Position numbers and translations under genes: made by a program. A DNA stretch of 64,000 bases, from the NCBI RefSeq assembly GCF_038784515.1, contig NZ_CP152376.1, forward strand, positions 4,216,001 to 4,280,000. The letters run 5' to 3'. Positions 8,034-14,790 of this stretch are shown here, one piece after another (the stretch's first letter is position 1; each line of letters starts with the position of its first letter). Source of the stretch: Rhodoferax sp. GW822-FHT02A01. GTDB lineage: Bacteria; Pseudomonadota; Gammaproteobacteria; Burkholderiales; Burkholderiaceae_C. The notes beneath the pieces are model-generated. The model was not told the origin of the DNA, made no database searches, and worked only from the letters and a program-made list of their open reading frames with translations.

Positions 8034-9796
8034 AAAACCTAGACGCATTCAAACAACACGGCGACATCATCTGGAATATTGCCAACCTGCTGCGTGGCCC
8101 GTATCGGCCACCCCAGTACCGCCGGGTCATGATTCCGTTAACCGTGTTGCGCCGCCTGGACTGCGTGCTGGAAGCCACTAAAGACGCAGTCATCAAGTAT
8201 CACAAACGGCTCAAAGAGCAAACCGATAAAGACGGTAAGCCCAAGTACGACACCGAGACCATTGAAAAGATGGTCTTTCACAAATTTGACCTGGCTTTCT
8301 TCAACACCAGCGAGTTCACCTTTCAAACTTTGCTGGGTGACCCGGACAAGTTGGTTGCCAATTTGGTGAACTACATGGCGGGGTTTTCCAGCCGTGCCCG
8401 CAAGATCATTGAGAAGTTCAAGTTTGAGGAAGAGATAGCTACGCTTGACGAAGCCAACCGCCTTTTTGATGTGGTCAAACAGGTTGCCGCAGTGGACCTG
8501 CACCCTGACACCATTCCCAACATTGCCATGGGCTATTTGTTTGAGGACTTGGTGCGCCGTTTTAACGAGCAGGCCAACGAAGAGGCTGGCGACCACTTTA
8601 CTCCCCGAGAGGTCATCAAGCTCATGGTCAACCTGCTGTTCACGCATGACGACTTGGTGTACCGCAAGGCCAAGCTCATCAAGATCTACGACCCGACCTG
8701 CGGCACGGGCGGCATGCTGTCGGAATCTGAAAAAGTTATCATTGACCCGGACACAGGCCTCAACCCCAGCGCCGATGTGCGCCTGTTTGGGCAGGAGTAC
8801 AACCCCGAGTCATTTGCCATCTGCGGTTCGGACTTGATGATCAAAGGCGAGGATGTCAAAAACATCGTCTTTGGCGACACGCTGGGTACAGGCAAACCCA
8901 AAGACGGTTTTGCAGATGGCGACGGCCACCCAGACGAACACTTCCACTTCATGCTGGCCAACCCGCCCTTTGGTGTGGAGTGGAAACCTGAAAAAGACTT
9001 TGTCACCAAAGAGCACGACACCTTTGGTTTCAAAGGTCGCTTTGGCCCAGGCCTGCCGCGCATCAACGACGGTGCATTACTCTTCTTGCTGCACATGATT
9101 TCCAAAATGCAGCCTGAGGGCGACATGCTCTACGTGGGCGAGGGCGACCCCATACGCCCCCGGCTGGAGAGCCACTATGCGCAAAAGGATTTCTGGACCC
9201 GCGCCATCGGCTTCACCACCACTACGGCTGGGCAGCTCAACAAGGCGCATGTGCAGTTTCTGGAGTCGCGCCTCATCGCACTGGCTCGCGCAGCCAAGCG
9301 CTTGCCGCTGGACAACGCCAACCAGCCCGCTGAGCCCTCCCTGAGCGAGGCTGACCGGGCCGACATGGAAGTCTTCTTGGGCCACATGCTGGGCATGTTG
9401 CCAGTGCTGGGGGTGCATGCGTTTGAGCAGGCGCCCAAGGCTCCTGCCGCCAAGGCGGGCCCGGTGCTCACCTGCAAGGGTAAGGGGGTACAGGCCACGG
9501 GTTATGAGGCCAGCCAGGGCTTTGTGGTGCGGGCGGGGTCGCAGGCGGTGGCAGAGGCCGTACCCAGCATGGCGCAGCATGTGCGGGGCATGTTTGATGT
9601 TCGGCAGGAGTTGATTGGCAACGGCGTGCTGGCGATGCAGGGCGGGCTCTATCTATTCACGCAGGACTACAGCTTCAGTTCTCCGAGCACGGCGGCAGCC
9701 GTGGTTCTTGGCCGCAGTGCCAATGGGCGCGTCGAATGGAAGGCGGCCGATGGGCGCACGCTCAAGGAGCTGCAGGAAGCGGAGGCAAGTGCGTGA
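8030..9796 (+). pseudogene. Chimeric ORF: truncated type I HsdM fused to GIY-YIG/DUF4357 protein C-terminus
   Basis: Residues 1 to about 365 match an N6-adenine methyltransferase subunit (HsdM). They comprise the N-terminal helical bundle (IIWNIANLLRGPY, VMIPLTVLRRLDCVLE), SAM motif I as YDPTCGTGG and catalytic motif IV as ANPPFG. Just after the ISKMQPEG block, where HsdM should continue with its GxIGI.. strand and recognition-subunit contact region, the frame switches to a different family. That part shows the GIY-YIG-like piece LYVGEGDPIRPRLESH, the block KDFWTRAIGF, the FLESRLIALA helix and a terminal DUF4357 domain (GRSANGRVEWKAADGRTL). The GIY-YIG N-terminal strand carrying the GIY motif is missing. 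This is best explained by a deletion joining two genes of an R-M locus. Methylation and nuclease activity are both unlikely. The frame opens at 7973, but ATG 8030 fits HsdM better. Confidence 0.75.
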
Positions 9797-10602
9797 GCTT
9801 TGATTGCTACATCGGTATCGACTATTCCGGCGCCGAAGCACCTACATCTCGCCTCAAGGGCTTGCAGGTGTATGCGGTGCAGGCCGACTCTGGTGATGCG
9901 CAGGCTTGGCATAGTCCTACGCCTTCCAACAACGGCCAGCGTGTCAACTGGACGCGCCGCGAGGTTGCTGAGCAGCTACTGAACGAGGTGAACAAGGGCA
10001 CGCGGTTCTTGGCGGGCATTGACCACGGATTTTCAATGCCCATGAGCTACTTTGCTCGCTATGGATTGGAGAGCTGGCCGCAGTTTCTGGCGGACTTTGT
10101 GCATCACTGGCCCACGCATGGTGACTACGTGTATGTGGACTTTGTGCGCGACGGCAACTTGTACCGCAGTGGCGATGCGCCGCCACCAGGTTCGCGCACC
10201 GGCACGGCGGACGAGTTTCGCCTCACTGAGAAATGGACGTCGTCTGCCAAAAGCGTGTTTCTGTTTGATGTGCAAGGCTCGGTAGCAAAGTCCACCCATG
10301 CGGGCATCCCGTGGCTCAAGTGGCTTCGTGATCAAGCGGGCGACAAGGTGCATTTCTGGCCGTTTGACGGTTGGACGCCCGCGCCGGGTAAGTCGGTCAT
10401 TGTGGAGGTGTACCCATCGATCTTTCGCAATCGCTTCCCGCGGGATGCGCGCACCACGGATCAGCAGGATGCCTATGCCACGGCCAAGTGGATGGCGGGG
10501 ATGGCTGCCCATGGCTCTTTGGCCGCTTACTTTTCCCCGCCGCTTACGCTAGCCGAGCGTGCGATGGCGGATTTGGAGGGCTGGATTTTCGGTGTGCGCT
10601 GA
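9793..10602 (+). CDS. DUF429-like predicted RNase H-fold protein
   Basis: A 269-residue protein starting at GTG 9793, with GGAGG at 9781-9785 and a GTGA overlap with the stop of the preceding ORF. It shows a scattered acidic pattern seen in DUF429/RNase H-fold proteins: IGIDYSGA near the N-terminus, FLAGIDHGFSMP near residue 75, IVEVYPSIF near 215, and a late QQDAYATAKWM helix. From this I infer a divergent DUF429-like nuclease-fold protein; catalysis is unproven. It appears translationally coupled to the chimeric R-M remnant, so it was probably part of the same accessory locus. Confidence 0.5.
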   Translation: MSFDCYIGIDYSGAEAPTSRLKGLQVYAVQADSGDAQAWHSPTPSNNGQRVNWTRREVAEQLLNEVNKGTRFLAGIDHGFSMPMSYFARYGLESWPQFLADFVHHWPTHGDYVYVDFVRDGNLYRSGDAPPPGSRTGTADEFRLTEKWTSSAKSVFLFDVQGSVAKSTHAGIPWLKWLRDQAGDKVHFWPFDGWTPAPGKSVIVEVYPSIFRNRFPRDARTTDQQDAYATAKWMAGMAAHGSLAAYFSPPLTLAERAMADLEGWIFGVR

Positions 10603-10690
10603 GGCCTGCTTCCGTTTTGTTAGTCGTATGCGCAATGAATGCTGGCTCCAGGGTCAAACATTCTGGCGTAACAGATGGGGCTATAGGAAT

Positions 10691-10743
10691 TTCCCAACTT
10701 AACGAATCTTCCCAAATTAACCAAATGCGTTAAAATTAGTGCA
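10691..10743 (+). promoter_or_regulatory. Tandem 18-bp repeat and promoter of the RES/Xre-type operon
   Basis: Two imperfect direct copies of TTCCCAAMTTAACSAAW start at 10691 and 10709 (period 18, 14 of 18 bases identical). They are followed by TGCRTTAA repeated at about 10726 and 10740. A TAAAAT hexamer at 10731-10736 could be the -10 box, with TTCCCA at 10709 as a weak -35 (16-base spacer). The repeats would therefore overlap the promoter, as expected for an autoregulated toxin-antitoxin operon. The 10603-10769 gap holds nothing else recognisable. Confidence 0.45.
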
Positions 10744-10769
10744 TTAACTTGCCAGTGAGCTTTGCACGC

Positions 10770-11240
10770 ATGAACACTCTCGCTCTCACTTCACCGTTTG
10801 CCCCCGAATCCACACAGCCTCGCCATGGTTCTGATGCCAGCCCTTACGCCACTGCCGCGCAGACTGCAGCCGTGCTGCGCTCCGGCGCGCAGTACCGCCG
10901 CGAGCGCATGGAGGCCGCCGACATGATCACCACCGACGAAGCCGCCACGCTGGCGGGCACCACGCGGGTGACCATCAACGCCTGGATCAAGTCGGGCCGC
11001 TGCATTGGCGTCTCGCATTTGCGCCGGGGGTTCAAGCTGCCGCGCTGGCAGTTTGAACCTGCGATCTGGCCTGCGCTGCAGCCCGTGGCCAAGCAGTTGG
11101 GTACGCCCGATGGCTGGCAGTTGCTGGCGTTTCTGGAGTCCCCTGCCACTGCGCTGGATGGCCAGACGCCGCGTGCCGCGCTGGAGCAGGGCGCGCCGCT
11201 GGAGCGCATCGTGGCATTGGCAACGGCTGAGGCGCATTGA
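10770..11240 (+). CDS. Antitoxin of RES/Xre-type module (HTH + toxin-binding domain)
   Basis: A 156-residue DNA-binding antitoxin candidate. The middle (residues ~45-75) has a MerR/excisionase-like helix-turn-helix (ITTDEAATLAGTTRVTINAWIK). The C-terminal ~55 residues match the MbcA/ParS/Xre toxin-binding pattern: W-x2-L-x-F-L-x5-ALDG-x-TPRAALEQGAPLERIV-x2-A. It would bind and neutralise the RES protein encoded 9 bases downstream and repress the shared promoter. The start is ATG 10770; a TTG at 10749 in frame is an alternative. The N-terminal ~40 residues are low-complexity Ser/Pro/Ala. Confidence 0.75.
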   Translation: MNTLALTSPFAPESTQPRHGSDASPYATAAQTAAVLRSGAQYRRERMEAADMITTDEAATLAGTTRVTINAWIKSGRCIGVSHLRRGFKLPRWQFEPAIWPALQPVAKQLGTPDGWQLLAFLESPATALDGQTPRAALEQGAPLERIVALATAEAH

Positions 11241-11249
11241 CCTCATCCC

Positions 11250-11846
11250 ATGAATTTCAAAACACCATCCTTACTGGGCCACACGCCGCCTGTTCTCGAA
11301 ATTCCCGCGCACCAGCACTGGTACAGGGTGCAACGCACAACGGCCCGCAAGGACAGCGTGCGGCACAAAGGCTATGTGCTGGCCCCGCCCGGTGGTTTGG
11401 CCGGGCGCTTCGATCTGGCGGATGAAGCGACCGCCTATTTGGCTGACAACCCTGAGACAGCTTTGTACGAAAGCCTGTTTCGCCGAGAGGCGCGCAGCTG
11501 TCATTGGATTCGCATCGAGCAGCGCGCACTGCTGACCTTTGAGACACATTCGCCATTGCGGCTGGTGGACTTACGCGGGCTGGAGACGCACTTTCCTGTA
11601 TTGCAGTCCATGCGTTACGAAACCAGCCAAGCGTTTGCGCGTGCATGCAGGCAACAGGGGCTCCATGGCGTGTTGTACGCATCCGCTCAGCACGCCAGTC
11701 ACAGCTGTGTGTGCCTGTTCATGGATGGCATCGACAAGACCAGGAAGGTGACCACAGAAGCGCTGGTGCAGCCTGGCACCGGGCTGTTGCTCAAGGCGGT
11801 GGTAAACGCGGCCCGAGGATCACAAGTGCCTATCCTGAAAGAATGA
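11250..11846 (+). CDS. RES-domain toxin (NAD+ phosphorylase/glycohydrolase family)
   Basis: A 198-residue RES-domain protein. In studied members such as MbcT and ParT-like toxins, the fold degrades NAD+ or ADP-ribosylates targets and is held inactive by the antitoxin. The hallmark residues are visible: Arg26 in HWYRVQ, the GRF block (Arg53), Glu74 in ALYESLF and Ser in the VLYASAQHAS block. The length and the position directly after an Xre/MbcA-type gene (9 bases) support a bicistronic toxin-antitoxin unit, likely intact. Confidence 0.85.
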   Translation: MNFKTPSLLGHTPPVLEIPAHQHWYRVQRTTARKDSVRHKGYVLAPPGGLAGRFDLADEATAYLADNPETALYESLFRREARSCHWIRIEQRALLTFETHSPLRLVDLRGLETHFPVLQSMRYETSQAFARACRQQGLHGVLYASAQHASHSCVCLFMDGIDKTRKVTTEALVQPGTGLLLKAVVNAARGSQVPILKE

Positions 11847-11860
11847 AACCTTACCCATCC

Positions 11861-11885
11861 GCCTGCCCCCGGGCCAAGGCTTTTT
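11861..11885 (+). terminator. Possible Rho-independent terminator after the RES toxin
   Basis: A GC-rich imperfect hairpin (GCCTGCCC, CC loop, GGGC-CA-AGGC with a two-base bulge) is followed by five T. It lies 14 bases after the RES gene stop and in the convergent gap before the zeta-toxin gene end. The short stem and bulge keep confidence modest. Confidence 0.4.
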
Positions 11886-11898
11886 CGTCACAGACTTT

Positions 11899-12495
11899 TC
11901 AACTCCATAGAATCTGACGTGCCCATTCCGGCAAGGGTTGCACCAGCTCTTGCGTCCAGTCGCCTTTGCACGTTGCCACGGCTGTGTGCGTGCCGGGTGT
12001 GACGTCAGCAGAGTCGTAAAGAATGGCGGCGTCGGCCATGCGCACGGCTTGCGTCAAATGCTCCAGCGTACGTGGGTAGCGTGCCAGGATGCGCTCTGGA
12101 GGTACGGTGTGGCCGCCTTCTGCGACGCGTTGAGCTACGCGTGCCAGCAGTCGCTCGGGGTGGTCCAGTGCCACCACAAGCAGCATCACGAAAAAGCCCT
12201 TGGATTGCGCCTCCTGAATCAACGCCAGTTTGGACGCATGCGAGAACACCGTTTCGCTGACAAACGACTGCCCTGCCTGCAGCAGAGCGGCCCGGCGCGC
12301 ATCGGCCCAATGTCTGGCCAGCGTCGAGCGTTGCTCGGGATCGGTGAGGTGCTGCAGGTGGGCCGCTTCATGCACATCGGCATTGACGAATTCGGCCGAT
12401 GCCGGGATGGTGCCTGCCAGAACGAGCGCCCGGTACAAGGTGGACTTGCCCGCACCGTTGGGTCCTGCGAGCAGGTAAAAGACGGGTTTCGCCAA
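11899..12495 (-). CDS. Zeta-toxin-like P-loop kinase
   Basis: A 198-residue P-loop protein of the zeta toxin/AAA_33 kinase group. Walker A is GPNGAGKST at residues 11-19. The FVNADVHEA block is the equivalent of zeta's NxDxxR-type substrate region, and the block SFVSETVFSHASKL matches the family ETT-like element. Zeta toxins phosphorylate UDP-N-acetylglucosamine; the substrate here is untested. The start is apparently TTG (12493-12495), one base after the stop of the upstream antitoxin-like gene, implying translational coupling. An ATG is not available nearby. Confidence 0.8.
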   Translation of the reverse strand: MAKPVFYLLAGPNGAGKSTLYRALVLAGTIPASAEFVNADVHEAAHLQHLTDPEQRSTLARHWADARRAALLQAGQSFVSETVFSHASKLALIQEAQSKGFFVMLLVVALDHPERLLARVAQRVAEGGHTVPPERILARYPRTLEHLTQAVRMADAAILYDSADVTPGTHTAVATCKGDWTQELVQPLPEWARQILWS

Positions 12496-12496
12496 C

Positions 12497-12850
12497 TTAC
12501 GCGTGGGTAGGTTTGACTTTGCTTTGGTTGCTTGCCACTACTTCGCGCACGCGCTGCGCCAAGCTGCCATCGTTTTCCACTGCCATGAATTGGGCGAGCA
12601 AAGCGTCGGCTTGGTTTGTGGACTCATTGCTGGCGACACGGGAGCGTTGCACGCTAGCCTCGTAGTTGGCAATGGCGGTTTGCGCTTCTTGCGCGGTAAG
12701 GCCGCTGTGTTCCACGATGCGCCCCAACGTGGCCCAATACTCCACCTGACCTGCCACCGAGCGGCGCATGGGTTGTGCCGCTTCGCGCGCCTGGTTCACC
12801 AGCGCGGCGGGCAGTTTGACGGATGCAAAACCAGTGTTGGTCGGGGTCAT
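12497..12850 (-). CDS. ParD-like antitoxin
   Basis: A 117-residue protein fitting the ParD-like/TA_system antitoxin pattern: an N-terminal ribbon-helix-helix-like beginning (FASVKLPAALVNQAREAAQ), the RRSVAGQVEYWATLGRIVE block and an acidic/amphipathic C-terminal tail. The ATG at 12850 was chosen; the frame opens 17 codons earlier but those codons run through the palindrome upstream. It directly precedes the zeta-like kinase, so it is probably its antitoxin and repressor. That is an unusual partner, since zeta normally pairs with epsilon or a small Xre-type protein. Confidence 0.75.
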   Translation of the reverse strand: MTPTNTGFASVKLPAALVNQAREAAQPMRRSVAGQVEYWATLGRIVEHSGLTAQEAQTAIANYEASVQRSRVASNESTNQADALLAQFMAVENDGSLAQRVREVVASNQSKVKPTHA

Positions 12851-12863
12851 GGTGATTCTCCTG

Positions 12864-12884
12864 TTTGGCGCATTTTGCGCCAAA
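12864..12884. promoter_or_regulatory. Palindromic operator of the ParD-like/zeta pair
   Basis: A perfect 9-bp inverted repeat TTTGGCGCA-TTT-TGCGCCAAA lies 13 bases upstream of the ParD-like start and between it and the divergent PPC-domain gene. A ribbon-helix-helix antitoxin dimer typically binds such a site for autorepression. Confidence 0.5.
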
Positions 12885-12930
12885 ATGGATATGATGATCA
12901 AGATATGGTTTTTACAAGGCGTATCGACAT

Positions 12931-13341
12931 ATGAAGACCATCCCCATCCGTCTAACCCCAGGTCAGGACCTGCGCAAAGCGCTGGAAGCCGTCGTCCAGG
13001 CCCAGAACTGCCGCGCGGCCTTTGTGCTGTCTGGCATTGGCAGCCTGTCCACGGCGGGTATTCGTCTGGCTGGAGCGGCTCAGCCCACGCGGCTGACGGG
13101 CAGCATGGAAATCCTCACGCTGTCGGGAACGGTGGCAGTGGATGGCGACAAGACCGCCTCGCATATGCACATGGCGGTTTCCACGGCCACGGGGCGGGTG
13201 CTTGGTGGGCATGTGGCGCCGGGTTGCATCGTGCTCACCACAGCGGAAGTGCTGCTGGCCTTGCTGCCGGACTGGCAGTTCACCCGTGAGCCGGATGCGC
13301 AAACCGGGTATGACGAGCTGGTCATTCGGGAAGTCAAGTGA
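12931..13341 (+). CDS. PPC (DUF296) domain protein
   Basis: A 136-residue single-domain PPC/DUF296 protein. The domain is found alone in bacteria and with AT-hooks in plants, and trimerises; bacterial roles are not settled. Recognisable blocks are IRLTPGQDLRKALE at the start, AAFVLSGIGSLSTAGIRLAG, the EILTLSGTVAVDG strand and the His-rich SHMHMAVSTATGRVLGGHV metal-site-like block (histidines near residues 75-77). Divergent from the ParD-like/zeta pair; no functional link to it is evident. Confidence 0.85.
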   Translation: MKTIPIRLTPGQDLRKALEAVVQAQNCRAAFVLSGIGSLSTAGIRLAGAAQPTRLTGSMEILTLSGTVAVDGDKTASHMHMAVSTATGRVLGGHVAPGCIVLTTAEVLLALLPDWQFTREPDAQTGYDELVIREVK

Positions 13342-13385
13342 AACTGCATCGGTTCAGTGTCACGGCTTGCTTTTTCATGGCGGTT

Positions 13386-13430
13386 CATTTACATTCAATA
13401 TTCGCGATTCACGAATATTGAATGTAAATG
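13386..13430. promoter_or_regulatory. 19-bp perfect palindrome overlapping the start codon of the winged-helix gene
   Basis: The arms CATTTACATTCAATATTCG (13386-13404) and its exact reverse complement (13412-13430) are separated by 7 bases. The last three bases of the right arm are the ATG of the following gene. TTTACA at 13388 could be a -35 with a weak -10 (ACGAAT) at 13411, which would place the transcript start close to the ATG. There is no Shine-Dalgarno sequence, so translation may be leaderless. It is a strong candidate autoregulatory operator. Confidence 0.6.
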
Positions 13431-14108
13431 CAACTCAAACCCCAAGACTTCCTGGTAGCCCTCAAGCTTGTGGCTTGGGGTGAGCAACGCTGGACGTATG
13501 CGCGGCTGGCGCAGGAGCTGGGCATCAGCGTCTCGGAGGCGCATGCCTGCATCAAGCGCGGGTTGCAGGCGGGGTTGTTGTTGCCCAACCGGGAGTTGCC
13601 GTCCCAGCCAGTCGATGCTGGCAGTAACGCGGCGTTAGGCGTGCAGGAGCCAGTTGCCATCTACCGGGTTACTCGCAAGCGGGTGCGCCGCTCGGCGTTG
13701 CCAGACGGCGAAGCGGCGTCCGACAACGCAGTGCGGCCCCATCTACACAACTTGGTCGAATTTGCATTGCATGGCGCTAAGTACGCCTTCCCGGCAGAGA
13801 AGTTGCCATTGGTAGTAGGTGTGCCAACAAGTCATAGCGCCCCCGCGTTTGCCGGTGTGTTTGCACCTGGCAGCACAGACTTTGTGTGGCCGCACCCCAA
13901 TGGTTCGGTGCGTGGCGTGGGGGTGGAGCCACTGCACCCGTCGGTTCCATTTGCCGCTATGCAAGACGCCAAGCTGTATGAAATGCTGGCCCTGTTTGAT
14001 GCGCTGCGGGTGGGCAAGGCACGCGAAAGAGGGATGGCGCTGGAGCGTCTGCAAGCGCTGATTGACCCCGGCGCGCCCAAACCAGCAAAAGGGCCCATGT
14101 ATGGCTAA
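13428..14108 (+). CDS. Winged-helix protein, probable antitoxin/regulator of nucleotidyltransferase pair
   Basis: A 226-residue protein with an N-terminal winged helix-turn-helix (residues ~8-50: FLVALKLVAWGEQRWTYARL, AQELGISVSEAHACIKRG, LQAGLLLPNR). A less conserved C-terminal domain follows, with HNLVEFALHGAKYAFPAE and the GVPTSHSAPAF block. It overlaps the nucleotidyltransferase gene by eight bases, as AbiEi-type antitoxins precede AbiEii toxins, but the sequence is not obviously AbiEi. It may bind the palindrome covering its own start codon. Function inferred from context only. Confidence 0.55.
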   Translation: MQLKPQDFLVALKLVAWGEQRWTYARLAQELGISVSEAHACIKRGLQAGLLLPNRELPSQPVDAGSNAALGVQEPVAIYRVTRKRVRRSALPDGEAASDNAVRPHLHNLVEFALHGAKYAFPAEKLPLVVGVPTSHSAPAFAGVFAPGSTDFVWPHPNGSVRGVGVEPLHPSVPFAAMQDAKLYEMLALFDALRVGKARERGMALERLQALIDPGAPKPAKGPMYG

Positions 14109-14790
14109 TCCCAATTTGAGTCTGTTGATCGCAATGGCCCAGGCGATGGGGCCGTTATGCAAGCAGGTGGTATTCGTGGGCGGCTGCGCTACGGGTTTGC
14201 TGGTGGACAACGCCAACCTGATGGACGTGCGCCCCACAGAGGACGTAGATGCCATTGTGGAAGTGGCATCCCTGGCCGCGTACCATCTGTTGGCAGAAGG
14301 TATGACGCAGCGCGGCTTCAAGCAAACCATGGCAGACAACACGCCACCGTTTCGCTGGTACTGGAATCGCATGCAACTGGATCTGGTGCCTTTGGATGAA
14401 AAAATTCTGGGTTTTGCCAACCCGTGGTACCGCGTAGGGTTTGAAGCAGCGCAGTCTGTCGAAGTAGCAGAAGGGCTGCTATTGCGGCATCTGTCGGCTC
14501 CGCTCTTTCTGGCAACCAAGTTCGAGGCTTTCAAAGACCGTGGTCAAAATGACGTGTACCTGAGCCACGACTTGGAAGACATCATGACCGTAGTGGAAGG
14601 GCGTTCAACGGTGGCGCAGGAAATGGCTACTGCAGATGTGGCCGTTCGCAAACACGTGGGCCAGTCTGTCGCTGCACTGTTGGACATGCCCGATTTTCAC
14701 AACGCGTTGCCCGGTTTGCTGAGTGATCCGGAGCGAGAGCAGGCCGTTAAAACACGGCTGAAGCAGATCTCACAATTGAAAGAAGTATGA
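14101..14790 (+). CDS. AbiEii-like nucleotidyltransferase
   Basis: A 229-residue protein of the MNT/AbiEii-type nucleotidyltransferase superfamily. The signature is FVGGCATGLL (GG pair) followed by RPTEDVDAIVEV, giving the acidic D-x-D metal-binding pair. A later acidic position lies in MQLDLVPLDEK, and a lysine-containing helix (FLATKFEAFKDRG) matches the family. AbiEii and MenT proteins block growth by modifying tRNA; whether this one does is unknown. ATG 14101 lies inside the end of the winged-helix gene. Its own stop overlaps the ATG of the hsdM pseudogene (ATGA), so the three form one operon. Confidence 0.75.
   Translation: MANPNLSLLIAMAQAMGPLCKQVVFVGGCATGLLVDNANLMDVRPTEDVDAIVEVASLAAYHLLAEGMTQRGFKQTMADNTPPFRWYWNRMQLDLVPLDEKILGFANPWYRVGFEAAQSVEVAEGLLLRHLSAPLFLATKFEAFKDRGQNDVYLSHDLEDIMTVVEGRSTVAQEMATADVAVRKHVGQSVAALLDMPDFHNALPGLLSDPEREQAVKTRLKQISQLKEV

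Noticed and set aside
9116..9148. Direct repeat GAGGGCGAC 24 bases apart near the chimeric join
   Set aside because: In GC-rich coding sequence such a repeat can arise by chance, and both copies do not flank the join cleanly; kept only as a side note.
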